DNA of 64,000 nt from Chitinophaga ginsengisegetis (GCF_900168065.1 NZ_FUZZ01000001.1:372001-436000), one strand, 5' to 3'; shown: positions 25,678-39,100, counted from the first letter of the stretch. A program made the numbers and translations. The notes: a model not told the origin generated them from the letters alone.

Positions 25678-28600
25678 TTACCTGATAATAGTTACATAGC
25701 CCGTGATAGGCGCCATACCTGCCCTGAGCTTAATTACATAATAGTAAGTGGCCAGTGGCAGCTGGTTGCCTTTAAACCGTCCGTCCCACGGTACACTATA
25801 ACCGGTGGAGCGGTATATCCTTTGTCCATAGCGGTTAAATACTTCCACGGTGCTTTCTGCATAATCAGACAGGTTGCTGATGATCCAGGTATCATTCACA
25901 CCATCTCCGTTTGGAGAGAAAGCATTTGGTGGCGCAACGGGCTTCAGCACTTTCACCGTCATGGCGTCACGTGCCATACAACCGTACTTGCCGATGGCAG
26001 TAAGTGTGTAAGTGGCATCATGCATAGCGGGAATTACCGGCGACAACACCGTAGGATCGGGGAAGTCGGCTGCAGGGTCCCAGGCAAAAGTGAGGTTCAC
26101 CGAATCGTTGGCCACAGGCCTGAAGCTCACAACAGTACCCTGTGGCACAACAAAGGATGGTCCGGCATCTATCACCGGCTGGAGGTATACGATCACCTTA
26201 CTGCTATAGGCAGAAGATCCGCAACCCGACTGATTTGCTACCTGCAACTGCACACTGTATTCACCAGGTGCGGTATATTTTTTTACCGGGTGCTGTTCAG
26301 TAGAAGTGGTGCCATCACCAAAGCTCCACTCCCATTTATTAATGGTTCCGGTAGGATCTGTACTCTGATCGGTAAATACATTATCGGCGCCCTGGCAAAG
26401 GGTATCCGGCGTTACTTTAAAGGACGCCACCGGCTGACCAAAGAAGGCACTTAATGTTTTAGCCGACGAATCTTTACAACCATAAGCAGTAGTAGCCACC
26501 AGTTTCACATTAAACGGTCCAAAGGCTTTGTACTGCCAGACAGGATCTTTTGCTGCGGAGCCTGTACCACCATCGCCGAAACTCCACTGATATGAAAGGC
26601 CCGACTTATCTTTTGCTGTAGTGAGATTGGTAAACGCAGCGGTTCCATCCGGCATACATACTTTGGCAGGTAATGTGAAATCTGCTTTAGGCAGCTCATG
26701 CACGGCCACTATGGCTTTGGCGGTATCGCTGATGCAATTATGATCACTCACTGCCACCAGCTTCACGAGGTAAACGCTGTCTTTCAGGTAAGTGATGGTA
26801 AACGGATTGTTATTGGTGTTGTTTCTCAATGTACCATTGGCCAGGTCCCATTTCCAGTTGGTAATGTTTCCGGCGGAGATGGTAGACTGGTCCGTGAAAA
26901 CGGCACTCTGCCCCAGGCACAAACCTGCCGTAGCAGTGAATGCAGCTGCAGGTTTAGGATATACTACCAGCGTAGTGGAAATAGAATCGGTACAGCCACT
27001 GTCGGTGGTAAACACATACCAGATGGTATGCGTACCGGCGCCTGCGGTGGCAGGTGTGAAGTTACCCGTGGAGTCCGTAGCCGGGCCACGATAGTAGCCT
27101 TTACCGGCCACGCCATTTTGTATAGTGGCTTTGCCTACTGCTATGGTACCGGGCGTGTTTACGCAAACGCCGGTCAGGGCAGCATAGGCCAGTTGTGGTT
27201 TCAGTTTAAAAGTAGCCGTTACCGTAGTATCTTTCGTACAGCCTTTATCGGTAGTTACACTATACTTAATGGAGTAAGTGCCAAACTTCGTATAGGCGTG
27301 CGTGGGATCTTTCGCCACGGAGGTATTCGGATTCGCAGTTGTTGCGTAGGCATCCCCGAAGTTCCAGGCATGTGTACTGATGGTTTGCGCATCAGGCACT
27401 ACTGCGCCGCTGGTAAACTGTACCAGGCCGCCTACCGGGAGGCAATCGCCGGGATAAGCGAAGAGCGGATTGGGTTTGGCATATACCGTAACCGTTTTTG
27501 AAACGGTGTCGCTCACACAGAGGTTGCTTACTTTCACCACGTGTTTTATGGTGTAGGTGTTATGGTCTTTGTAAGTAATCGTTTGTACGGCGCCGGTAGT
27601 GGCATTCAGTACAGAATCATTACCAAAGTTCCAGTACCACGACTTTAAAGGCGCTGTACCTCCATAGGTAGCGTTATCAGTAATCTTCAATACCCCTCCT
27701 TCGCACAATGCCGCGGCGTCTGTAGTAAATGACGCTACCGGCTTAGCCACTGCAGCCACCTGGAAGGAAGTATCTCCCACACAACCATCTCTTGAAATTA
27801 CCGTTAGCTTTACGGCAGCATTACCTACAGGAAATACTTTTCCTACCTGTATGCCACTGTCTTTTACCGCTCCCGGGAACTCCCACTGCCAGCGATCGAT
27901 CAGCGGATTCTTCAGGCTTGTATCTCCCTTAAAATAAACAGTATCCAGTGTGCACCCGGTATAGGTGTAGGTCATTACCGCACGCGGCTTTCCTTTCACG
28001 GGTACCGTGAATCCCACCTTCTCTGTGTTGTTACAGTTTTCAATGCTCGGATGTGTGGACATCACCGGCACATCGTACTCTCCTATGGCGCTGAACTGGT
28101 AAGTACCGGGTAAAGAGTATTTATAATAAGTGATCCCGTTGATCAGTACCGTACCGGTGCTTACCGGCGCGTTGACTGTTACATCTGCATTTGGTGTAAT
28201 GGCGGTGCCAAGTGTGCTGAGCCGCCATACCATTTTTGTAGGCTTATACGCCATTAAAATGGATAATTGCACGGGCGTATTGGTACAGGTGAAATCATTC
28301 GACGTTTTAGAGGTATCATAACTGTTGTGAATAGAGCCTACGGCATTGAGGTTATTGATCAGTGTGCCTGCGTTATAACCATAACTTTCCACGCTGCCCA
28401 GGCCATAGGTAACCGCGGTGAAAGCCGAGTCGCTGCTCACAATACATTGTGCAGGTGCAGCCGGCCATCTTTTGATCACCACCGTATAACCGTTGAGGTT
28501 AGGGTGCGGGTACGAGAAGTCGAACAACGGGCTGCCGTCAATCCTGAGCGAGGTAACGCCGGCTGTGGGAATGATCATGGTGAGATAGTTGGTTTCTATA

Positions 28601-29787
28601 AACTCACGGTCGTTCCGGTAAAAACCAATCCGTTTGATGGCCTGTTCAATAGGACTCAGGTACACCATTTCCGGATCACCTAATCCGCCATTGTTGCCAC
28701 AGGCACCGGACGATGACATAAACTGCGCCACCAGTACCGGTTTATCGGATTCTATATAATCGGCGGTATTGCTAACAAACTCGTAGTAGGAATTGGCGAT
28801 CAGACCGGTGAGGATAACACCATTTCTTTTTACAATGGTAGCAGGATCTTTCACCACTACTTTATAGATATTATACTGGAGAGTAGACGGCATATCATCT
28901 TCAGACGTGGGCGCGGTGAGATAACGTTTACCCCATGCCTGGAACGGGAAAATCTGCTGGATATTATTATCGCCGCTGCTGCCGGTGTTATTGCAGGTAA
29001 TGGCCGTACGGCTGCTGCCGGAATATACAGCCACGGGATAACACTGTCCCATTGGGTTACCGATCGATTTAATGGTAGTACCGGTCAGCTGCCGGCCTGC
29101 ACCACCACCAAGCGAGGCGCCTACCAGCTGGTAAATATCCCCCCGGTTTAGTGTAACCGTAAACGGTACGCCGGCAGGCCGGCCGTTGCGGGTTAATACT
29201 GAAGGCGTGATTTCCACTACGGTATTATTCTGATTTGCTATTACGAACATCCAGGAGAAACAGTCATCTGCGTAGTTCTGCATACTGTTTACAGAGATGT
29301 AGGAATAGCCCCACGTTTCTTCCGGCATCAGCATCGTAGCACCCGAAGAAGCGCTACCATAAATATGCGCATAGGCAACAATGGGCACGTTACTTTGTAT
29401 GTGAATAGACTTGCCCGTAAAAACACCTTCACCGCCGGTACCGCCAAAAGATGGCGGCAGGGAATACAGTCGTGCATCTATAGCGCCCGATTTGGGGATC
29501 AGGTCAGAAGCAATAACGGTATTAGCCGGGATGCTATACGTGCGCGTCCAGGTGGTGCCGGTAATGCTCACTGTAACTGTGGCAGGTTGCTCTGCACTCA
29601 GGTACAGGATCATTTCCTGGCTATTGCTTTGCCCCATTTCCATGAACTGGTGGTGTCCGTAGCCCACCCAGAAATCTTTCCCTTTATTGGAAAGATTCTG
29701 GGCGTATGCAACATTGGCTACGAACTGAAACAGGGTCAGGGATACGGCAAGGCAAAGTCGCTTTATATATATTAGTTTGGTTGACAT
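25678..29787 (-). CDS. PKD-repeat surface protein with type IX type B sorting domain (gliding motility-associated CTD)
   Basis: A 1369-aa secreted protein. The ATG at 29787 (MSTKLIYIKRLCLAVSLTL) was preferred over an in-frame TTG 9 bp upstream. After a signal peptide (to about residue 30) comes an IgGFc-binding-like N-terminal region (about 34-485; DFWVGYGHHQF, VPIVAYAHIYGSASSGATML). About 600-1250 holds six PKD-like domains (e.g. WQWEFPGAVKDSG, YQWSFGDGGTGSA, WEWSFGDGTTSTE) plus one Ig-like unit. The last 90 residues are a CHU_C/type B CTD (PNAFSPNGDGVNDTWIISNL, FNRYGQRIYRSTGY, WDGRFKGNQLP). The N-terminal region is a clear paralogue of residues about 2075-2508 of the 2973-aa neighbour. Probable surface adhesin. 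Confidence 0.9.
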   Translation of the reverse strand: MSTKLIYIKRLCLAVSLTLFQFVANVAYAQNLSNKGKDFWVGYGHHQFMEMGQSNSQEMILYLSAEQPATVTVSITGTTWTRTYSIPANTVIASDLIPKSGAIDARLYSLPPSFGGTGGEGVFTGKSIHIQSNVPIVAYAHIYGSASSGATMLMPEETWGYSYISVNSMQNYADDCFSWMFVIANQNNTVVEITPSVLTRNGRPAGVPFTVTLNRGDIYQLVGASLGGGAGRQLTGTTIKSIGNPMGQCYPVAVYSGSSRTAITCNNTGSSGDNNIQQIFPFQAWGKRYLTAPTSEDDMPSTLQYNIYKVVVKDPATIVKRNGVILTGLIANSYYEFVSNTADYIESDKPVLVAQFMSSSGACGNNGGLGDPEMVYLSPIEQAIKRIGFYRNDREFIETNYLTMIIPTAGVTSLRIDGSPLFDFSYPHPNLNGYTVVIKRWPAAPAQCIVSSDSAFTAVTYGLGSVESYGYNAGTLINNLNAVGSIHNSYDTSKTSNDFTCTNTPVQLSILMAYKPTKMVWRLSTLGTAITPNADVTVNAPVSTGTVLINGITYYKYSLPGTYQFSAIGEYDVPVMSTHPSIENCNNTEKVGFTVPVKGKPRAVMTYTYTGCTLDTVYFKGDTSLKNPLIDRWQWEFPGAVKDSGIQVGKVFPVGNAAVKLTVISRDGCVGDTSFQVAAVAKPVASFTTDAAALCEGGVLKITDNATYGGTAPLKSWYWNFGNDSVLNATTGAVQTITYKDHNTYTIKHVVKVSNLCVSDTVSKTVTVYAKPNPLFAYPGDCLPVGGLVQFTSGAVVPDAQTISTHAWNFGDAYATTANPNTSVAKDPTHAYTKFGTYSIKYSVTTDKGCTKDTTVTATFKLKPQLAYAALTGVCVNTPGTIAVGKATIQNGVAGKGYYRGPATDSTGNFTPATAGAGTHTIWYVFTTDSGCTDSISTTLVVYPKPAAAFTATAGLCLGQSAVFTDQSTISAGNITNWKWDLANGTLRNNTNNNPFTITYLKDSVYLVKLVAVSDHNCISDTAKAIVAVHELPKADFTLPAKVCMPDGTAAFTNLTTAKDKSGLSYQWSFGDGGTGSAAKDPVWQYKAFGPFNVKLVATTAYGCKDSSAKTLSAFFGQPVASFKVTPDTLCQGADNVFTDQSTDPTGTINKWEWSFGDGTTSTEQHPVKKYTAPGEYSVQLQVANQSGCGSSAYSSKVIVYLQPVIDAGPSFVVPQGTVVSFRPVANDSVNLTFAWDPAADFPDPTVLSPVIPAMHDATYTLTAIGKYGCMARDAMTVKVLKPVAPPNAFSPNGDGVNDTWIISNLSDYAESTVEVFNRYGQRIYRSTGYSVPWDGRFKGNQLPLATYYYVIKLRAGMAPITGYVTIIR

Positions 29788-29814
29788 CTTCTTCAATTTT
29801 TCATATTGAAATGA

Positions 29815-30171
29815 TTATTGTTTGATGATCATCTTCGACGTCGTTGTACCATCTGCAAAAATGGTATTCAGCATATAAGCTCCTCTCTGGATATCCTGTA
29901 CATCCAGCTGGTTGTTTTTACCGGTAACGGCTACACGCTTGATGGTTTTGCCATCCATCGCGTAGAGTACCAGCTGTTGAATGGATTTATGCGATTGTAT
30001 AGTGAGGGAAGAAATAACCGGGTTCGGATACACCTTCACAGATCGCTGCAACATTAAAAGGCTGTCGATATCCTGGCGCATGGGCCGGATAGTTGCATTG
30101 GCACAAGGCCAATGCAACATCCAACACCCAATGACTAACAGTAACAACTTCTCTATGCTTACTTTTTTCAT
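29815..30171 (-). CDS. Minimal secreted protein consisting mainly of a type IX type A sorting domain
   Basis: A 118-aa protein with signal peptide (MKKVSIEKLLLLVIGCWMLH...) and about 20 linker residues. The remaining 70 or so residues form a Por_Secre_tail (type A) domain: VKVYPNPVISSLTIQSHKSI, LVLYAMDGKTIKR, then GAYMLNTIFADGTTTSKMII. There is no room for a passenger domain. It lies between the two giant type B cargo genes with gaps of 10 and 27 bp, so it is co-transcribed with them. It may be a decoy or occupancy factor of the sorting machinery, a small surface peptide, or a decayed cargo gene; the frame is intact, so decay is not required. Confidence 0.85.
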   Translation of the reverse strand: MKKVSIEKLLLLVIGCWMLHWPCANATIRPMRQDIDSLLMLQRSVKVYPNPVISSLTIQSHKSIQQLVLYAMDGKTIKRVAVTGKNNQLDVQDIQRGAYMLNTIFADGTTTSKMIIKQ

Positions 30172-30181
30172 ATAACTGTTT

Positions 30182-33100
30182 TTAGCGGATCAGGTTAATA
30201 ACTCCTTTCTTCTCTGTTTTACTTCCATCTGTAAGGGTAAGATGACATACATAGATGTATACGCCGGAAGGCAGTGCCTTTCCTTTGTAGTTGCCATCCC
30301 AGCCTACAGACTGGTTATTGGATTCGAATACTTTTTCACCCCACTGGTCAAAAATGGTGATGTGCAGCTGTTTGATGATGTAACCATACACCAGCAGTAC
30401 GTCGTTTCTGCCATCGTTGTTAGGTGTGAACGTATTCGGGATATAGATGCCATCAGGTAAGGTTTTACCTTCTGCCGGCAGCGATGCTTTGTCTTCGCAA
30501 CCTTTCGCACGCACAATCAGTTTCACGGTCTGTACCGGTTGTAATCCGTTGACGATATGCACCAGTCCTTCCCTGCCGGATGTTGGCAATGTCCAGCTGG
30601 TACCGCCATCCAGGGATACTTCGTAGCCGGTGGCATTGGCAACTGCCTTCCATTTAAAGCGGATCATGTTTACGCCTACGCTGTCGACCGTTACCACCGG
30701 TGTTTCCAGAACCGGCAATACATGTATAATGGCTTTGGCGCGTGCCAGTCCGGGACATCCGTGTGTGAGTGTTTCCAGGTAATAGTTACCGTCGGCTGCA
30801 ATATTATTAATCGTGTAGTCGTTGCCGGTATGCAGCAGGTTACCGCCTGTTGGGGCATCGTACCAGTTGTACAATACGCCGGGTTCAGGATTCTTTGCAG
30901 ACAAGGTAACATCCGTGCCGTTACATACGGTCATAGAGTCTTTCACGAGTTGAGCCACCGCCGGCGCATACACTTCTACTTCTTTGGTAGTATCGCCTAC
31001 GCAACCTTCTGCTGCCACAATGCTCAGTTTCACTTCTTTCACACCCGGGTATCTGAAGTACTTCAGGGTATCTTTTGCAGACGACACGGTAGAATCGGCA
31101 AAACTCCATTTCCAGGTGCTGATACCCACACCGTTGCTGGTAGTGGCAGTGCCTTTGAACAGGGCGCCGTCGTTCAGGCATCCGGTATAGTCAACACTGA
31201 AATCAACCACCGGCGCAGGAATTACCTTTATCTGCAGGATGCTTTCAAAACTGTTGCTGCAGCTTTCTATATCCGGATGTGAAATCAGGATAGGCACTTC
31301 ATACAAACCTGGTTTGCTGAAGATGTAATCAGCCGGTACGGTAAAGCGATAGTATTTCCGGTCGTTGCTGATCAAAGAATCCACTGGTACCGGGTTGTTT
31401 TGCACGATATCGGTTTTAGGCGCAAGGCTGGATACCTGGCTGAATTTCCAGGTGATCGCTGTTGGTTTCACCGGTATGAGCATGGAGAAACGGAATGGTG
31501 TTTTGGCGCAGGTGTAGGTGTTGTTCTGACCACTGTTATTCATTACGTTGTTGAATGAAGGCAGGATGTTCAGATTTTTTACCAGGGTACCGGCGTTGTA
31601 ACCATAGCTTTCTACACTACCGAGGCCGTAGGTTACGGCCGTAAAGGCAGAGTCGCTGGTTACGGTACACTGTGCCGGAGCGGCCGGCCAGCGTTTCACC
31701 ACTACCGTATATCCGGCAGCGTTAGGATGCGGATAGGTATGATCGAAAGTAGCGCTACCGTCGATCTGCAGGGAGGATACACCTCCCGTAGGTATAATGA
31801 GGGTAAGATAGTTGACAGTGATAGCCTCCCGTGTATTCCGGTACAGTCCTACCCTTTTAATACCCTGTTCTACCGGGCTCAGGTAAATCATTTCCGGATC
31901 CCCGTTGCCGCTGGTGTTGGGGCAGCTTCCGCTGGAGGACATATACTGTGCCACCATGACAGGCTGGTTGGCTTCAATATTATCAGCCGTGCCGCTTTCA
32001 AACTGGTAGAACCGGTTGTTGATCAGGCCTGTTAAAGTGGCGCCGTTTATTTTCACTACAGTGGCAGGGTCTTTCACCAGCACACGGTAGATGTTGGTCA
32101 TGAACGAACTGGCCGAGCCGCTGGAGGAAGTAGGTGCTGTGAGATACTTTCTGCCCCATGCCTGCGACGGGAAGTTCTGCTGGATCAGGTTATCACCTGA
32201 ACCGCCGGTTTCGATGCCGCAGCCAATGCCGGTACGGCTGCTGCCGGAGAACACCGCCATCGGGTAGCATTTTCCATCTTCATTGATCACCGATCTCACA
32301 TGACTGCCGGACAAGTCGTAGCCTTCGCTGCCACCGCCTGGCATCATGGCGCCCAGTACCTGGTACACTTCACCTTTATTCAGTGTAACCGTAAACGTTG
32401 TATTGGCAGGTTTACCTGCCAGCGTAGGCACTGAAGGTGTGATTTCCACTTTTGTATTATCATAGTCCGCTATTACATAGAACCAGGAATAGGTGTCTGT
32501 GCTGTAATTCTGCCTGGACGAGAGCGTAGCATATTCATAGCCATAGGTACCTACCGGCAGCAGCATGGTGGCGCCGGAAGAGGCACTGCCATAAATATGT
32601 GCGTAGGCAACAATGGGCACATCACTTTCTATGCTGATACCTTTATCTGATAATCCTTCTTCTATCAGGCGGGCATCGCTCAGGCCACTCTTTGGTATTA
32701 TTTCGGTAGTGATGGTTTTGTTGGCGGGAATGTGATACACTCTTTCCCAGCTGGTACCATTAATACGTACTGTTACGTTAGAAGAATCCTGTGCATTGAG
32801 GTACAGCACCATGTTCTGCGAGTTATCCCCGGAGAAGAACTGGTGATGGCCGTAACCCACCCAGAAACGGGTACCACGGTTGGAACTGTCGGCCGGCTGC
32901 AGCAATTGTGAAGTAACCGTACCGCCATTAAGACCGGTAAATTTATCCAGGAAGTGTACCGAGCTATCCCTGATTACATTCGGGATATCATATACATGGC
33001 TCAGCGAATCTACGATCCATGCGTTGGCGCTATCCGTGCGGCCCATCCGGATATCCTTCTGGCGCCTGATATAACCCTGCCACGGATCGATATAGAACTG

Positions 33101-36100
33101 ATCGATGTTGAAGTTATACTGACCATTAGCCGGTGTTACATCCACATCGGTATAGAAATACATAAAGTCCCTGCCGGTAGCCAGATTTGGCGGCCTGATA
33201 CCGGAGTAGCGTCTTACCGCTATATTGTTAGGTATAGCCGTGCCCGGGTTCCAGGTAATTTTTGTTACCGTATCCGTACCAAACATAAATGTTTGCGTAA
33301 CGCCCGGAGCCGGTGTGGCCGGGAATGCCGGGAGTGCCGGTGGTACAGCAGTAGGCAGGAATTCGTAAGCGCCCATATCCGGTACGCCTTCTGTGAGCTT
33401 AACTGCCCTGGCGGCGCCGTTGATGTCCTTATCGTTACCTTCTATCTGTACACCACGGCCATGAATAGCCCATACATCGGGGATAGCAATAGCAGGTTGC
33501 AGGGTGGTATCATCCGTAAATGCTGGTTTGTAAACAATAGAATTTATATCCAGCGTATCTGCGGTAATGTAATCATGCAAAGTCGCATAGCTGCCCGCAG
33601 GCGTCTGCTGTTTCACCAGCACCGTGCCTTTTGTATACAGGGTATTATAATCGCTCTTCATGTACAGCGGGTTAGCGATATACATGGCGATACCACTGGT
33701 GTCTGAAGCAAAAATGTTATTCTTCACTTTAACATTACCATAGTAAGATGCGGTATGATTGAAGTACGCGGCATAGTTATCGCCGGTGGCAATGGAGCTG
33801 TTCAGTACCGAGTTATTATAGTAGTTGAGGTTGGAACTGCTTGCGCTATAGATACCATAGGCATTCACTCCATTGGCTTTCACGCTGATCACGTTGTTGG
33901 AAACGGTGGCGCCATCTGCCTGGTAAAGTTCCAGTGCCCGGACTTCCCCGGTAATGTTTCCTCTTGCTGTAATACGGTTTCCGGATACAATGCCTTTCAC
34001 ACCTGCATCGGAAGTAGCATAGTAGAGATATATTCCGTGAACATCATCGGTGGTGTTGGTCACCTTAACTTTATTCCCAGAAATCGTGTAACCGTTGGTG
34101 TTATCTGTATAGATACCATAGGCATCAGCTGCCATATCGCCGCTGAGGTTCACCTGGTTGCGCCGGATCATGAGGCTATCCGCATACTCTACATACAAAC
34201 CGTTTGAATACGGTTTCTCTATAATATTGCTATCCAGTGTAAGTCCGCGTGCAATAGCGCCGTAACTGCCTTCCCAGTAAACGCCATTCGATCCGTTGGT
34301 GATGGTATTACCGGTGATTACGTTGCCAATACCGATACATTCGTCGGCGTACACACCACTTACGGTGGTACCGGTGCTGGTGCTAACCGGCAAAGGAATA
34401 GCGCAATTAACGATGCTGTCGTACGAAGATTCTTTGGCATATACCACTGCTCTCGCGTTGGTGGTACCAGCCGGTTTAATAGTGATAGCCCTCCAGGTAA
34501 CGTAATCCACACTGTCCAGCTGCAACACATAATTCAAGGCAGATGTACCGGCGTAGGTAAGCGTTACCGCAGCGGCGCTGTTTGTTTCACTCCGGAAGGT
34601 TACCCTGTTTACTGCAGAAGCACCAGGGATATGATGCATGGTGATCTGCTCTGTATAGGTGCCTGCCTTTGCGAGGAAAGTAACGGGACCGGCTATACCG
34701 CATTCCAGTTTGGATACAGCACTGCTGAACGACTGGAAGTTAGTAAGACTGGTAGGCGCTGCCGGATTGATGGTATAAGTACCTGCCAGCAGTGGCGGGT
34801 TCAGGTTAGCCTTTACTACAGTAGAATAAGCACTGTCCGTACCTCCGCATATAATTAAGCAGCGGTAGTAGTTTTCTACCCCGATGGTAGTATTAAATAC
34901 ACTCACATATTGTGAATCGCTGGCAATTACCCACGGGCCTGTAGCAGTAGCAGAACGCTGCCACTGGTAGGTTTGTGTGCCACCCGTGCTGTTGCCCGTG
35001 AGGTCCAGTTTGATATCGGTACCCATACACACCGGTGTAAGCGGGAATACGGTTGAAGTACCCGGTACCACTGGTTTGCTGCAATTGGGAACACTCACTT
35101 CGTAAGCGCCCATATCCGGTTTGGTAGTGCTCCTGGTTACACCGAGGATATCCGTGGTAATGCCTACCGGCTTACCGGTATTATCCAACGGAGAAATAAC
35201 GGTGGCATAGTTACCTGCAACAGGATCTGCAAACACAGGCTGGATGGACAAGGAGTTGCTATCCAGTTTGGTAGCGGCTGTCCATGCAGCCAGCGTAGGA
35301 TAGTTACCACCTATATAAGCTGTATTGAAATTGCTTTTTACATAAATATCATTGTAATTGGAAGTAAGCGCGGTGCTGGTACCGATGCTTAAACCGGTTC
35401 TGTTTCCTTTACCGGATCTGCTGACATCAAGAATATTATCAAAGAACTGGATACCGGTAGCAGTACCTGACTGATAGAAGCCGGTAGTTCCGTTGGAAGA
35501 GGTATTCTTAAGATCATTCAGCGCAACCGTGTTGTGATAGTAGTATACATAGTCGGCACTGTAGTTGGAGAGGCCATACTGCGTACCCTGACCACGGAAA
35601 TCATAGATCACGTTATTGAAAACCTTCGCCGGATTGGTAGCAGTTGCATCTGCATAGGAGAACTCCATACCGTAAACAGTGGAGGTGCTATTTGGTGCGC
35701 CACCCAGCAGGTTGTGGATACGGTTGTTGCTTATCACCACATCTGCCCCTTTGTTATCAACGCTGATACCATACACGGAGTAACTGTTATTGTCACGGCC
35801 CGGTCTGGAAATATCATTATGATCTATCAGGGTGTTGGTGGTATAGCTTACCGTAATACCTGTTTCATAAAACTCTTTTATGACGTTGTAGCTAATGGTA
35901 TTGCGGGTAGGAACAGAAGCAGTAGCGCCATAGATGAGCACACCATTGTATCCGCCGGTAATGGTATTTTTTGTGATGATGTTACCATCACAGTCGTTAC
36001 CGGTGCCGGTGGTGGGACTGGATTCGCTGCCGTTGATCACGATACCGGCAAATTCATTATAGGTACCGGTTTGATCGATGATGATGTTACAACGGCGGAT

Positions 36101-39100
36101 GGTGTTGCTATCTGCATTATTGAGCATTTGCACACCATATCCATAGTCGTCGCTGGTAGCATCTATAGTGAGGCTGTCGAACGTAATATGATCGGCGCCA
36201 CGCAGTTTTATCACGGCTCTTTCATTATCATCGGAAGGCGCAAATTTTATCGTATTGCCGTTACCGTTAAAGGTGATGGTATTAATAGCAGATGTACCTG
36301 CGATAGAATCCAGGATCAGCTGTTCCAGGTAAGGACCGGATCCGGCCACCACATTCATTACCACAGGGCCTTGTATACCGCATTCCATAGCCGCTTTGGC
36401 AGCGTTGAAGCTGATAAAGTTAGTAGCACTGGCCGGTGCGTTTTTATTGATGGTATAACCTCCGCCGGGGAACGCCTGGTTTACTGTAAGCAGTATTGGC
36501 TGTGAGTAAGCCGTATTACCACTACACGTAACGGCTACACGGTAATAGGATGTTATAACCGCTGTGATAACCGTATCAGGATTGGTGAGCACATTGCCGA
36601 TGTTGGTGTATGTGCCTGTAGCGGTGGCTGATCTTTGCCATTGGTAGGTTTGCCCGAGCCCGATAGAATTATCGGTGAGTGATAAAGCCACTTTCCTGTT
36701 TACACAAATCACCAATGGGCTTACCTGCGCATTACCTGCCAGTGGCGGGTTAATGCAGGGGCCGGGTGTAAACTCATATGCACCGATATCAGGTGTGGAG
36801 GCGCTTCTTACTGCATTATTAATATCTACCGTAATATTTACCGGTACACCTTTATTGTCGATAGAGGCATTTGCCGGCTGATAGTTACCGGTAGTAACAG
36901 ATACAAACAGCGGATTGGAACTTACCGAGTTGCTGTCCTGTAAAGAAGCGGTTTGCCAATCGAGGAGTGCCGCGTTATTAGCGCCAAAGTAGCCTACATT
37001 GCTGGTACCGCCGCTGGCGGCCAGGTAGTAATCATTCCTGTTGGCATGAATCGTACCATTGGTAGCACCGAAATAAATACAATATTTACTGCCGCCACCA
37101 CCACGTGTTACAGCAATGAGGTTATTTAAAAACTCTATACCATCGGCTTTGGATGTTTGATAAAAGCCGCGGGCAGTATAGGTAGTACCTGTAGTAGAAG
37201 TTCCATCCAGCGCAACGGTATTATGGTAATACCAAACGTTGTCGGACCCTGAATTGTAAATACCATAAGCATCTCCCTTACCAGTATAATTATACATCAG
37301 GTTATTGCTTACCACGTTTTCCAGCTGCGCGAGTGCATCGGTACTGCTGAAGTAAATGCCATAAGCTGCACTGGTGCTGTTGGGAGCGCCACCAAAGGGA
37401 TTGCTGATGATATTACGGGTAACGTTTGCCTTTGTACTGAGATTTGTAAAATAGATACCATAGAACGTACCAACGCCGGTACGTGCCGGCCGGCTGATCG
37501 TATTATTTTCTATCAGCGTATTAAAGGAACCGGTTACATAGATACCGTAGTTATAGAAATTGCTGATCTTATTGCCGGTAACTTTATTATTACCGTTTGC
37601 AAAGGTATTGCTGCCGGTTAACGCAATTCCATAGTACCCGCCGTTGATAATATTATCAGAGAAGGTATTAAAATCGCATTTCGCCTCTCCGGTAGTAGTT
37701 GCCGAAGTGAGCGAGCTGCTGATGACGATACCTGCGTTACTGCTAGTACTGGCAGTAGAATCCAGCAGGAACGTACAGTTTTTGATGGTGTTGTAATCGG
37801 CATCGTTGGTGAGATGTACGCCCCATCCGTTGCTGGTACCACTGGTTTTAATTACCAGGTTGCTAAAGGTAAAATAGTCGGCGTCCGACAAGCGGATCAC
37901 TGCCGGTGCTGAGGACGTGCCTGCAAAGGTAAGCGTGTTGCCGTTACCGTTAAAGGTAATGGTATTGGTAGCAGAAGCGCCTGGCACAGGTGTGATGAGC
38001 AGCTGTTCGGTATAAGGACCGCTGCCTGGAGCTACGTTAAATACTACCGCGTTATTGATACCACACTTAATAAAGTTGTATGCATCATTAAAGGAGGCAA
38101 AGTTATTACCACCGGTGGGCAGGGCCTTATTAATATTGAAGACGCCTGACACCGGCAGCGGAGAAGTGACTGTTACAGCGTTGGAGGTAACAGTGGTATT
38201 GGAAGTGACACAGGTTACGTTACAGCGGTAGTAGCTGGTAGCCGGCTGTGTGGTTACAAGCCGGTTGGTAGTATCGTTGGGCATGTTGGTCCAGGTAGTA
38301 TTATCAGTGGACTTCTGCCATTGATACTTAATACCTGAAGCGACGGTGGTGCCAGACAATGTTATGATCACCTGTCCGTTCATACAAACGGTTGATGAAC
38401 TGGCAGTAGCCGTTCCTGCGGTGGGTGTACCGGTGCAGGCTACGGCTGGTGTCCAGGAAAAGATCACATCCGGACGGGTGGTCATTGAACCGGTATTATC
38501 GGTGTTAGTGGTACCACATAGATAATTCAATCCGTCGGAGCGGTAAGTATGTGAAGCATCAAAGGGAAGCCCTGTTGTATAAGGTACTTCCGGGTTGTTG
38601 GTGTAGGTAAGGCGGGTATCTGAATCAGGTGCGCCGTTACATATTTCCACTACAATGTTATCTGTACCATTCCAGAAAAAGCCGGAGACAAAGGGAAAAA
38701 CATTGGTGCCGGTTTGCGGAAGGTAATTAACGGGACCAAACACCTGGTTGGTGATGGGCACCCAGGTGCTGTTGTCCAGCGAGGTATCGGTGGTAGTACC
38801 AATTTTAATGGTATACTGCTCAATAGTATCTGTACCATTGAGATTGAGCACCTTGTATTTCAGCCCGCTGATAACACCGGCATTCATCCCTGCGGCATGC
38901 AGTTCTGAAGCGCGGTACAGGTATTGGGTCCTGGTGCCTTCATAGTAATCCTGTAACGGGCACGGATATCCCGTGTTGGTGTTACCGGAAGTACTCTGAC
39001 CAATGCTGATATCCGTTTGTGCCGATAGCCGGCATGCCAGCATCAGCAATACTCCTACAAGTAATGTTGTTTTATATAGATAATGAACAGTACAATTTCT

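Noticed and set aside
29788..29796. TTG start for the PKD protein
   Set aside because: An ATG 9 bp downstream is preceded by a purine-rich GAAGAAG and gives a better signal peptide.
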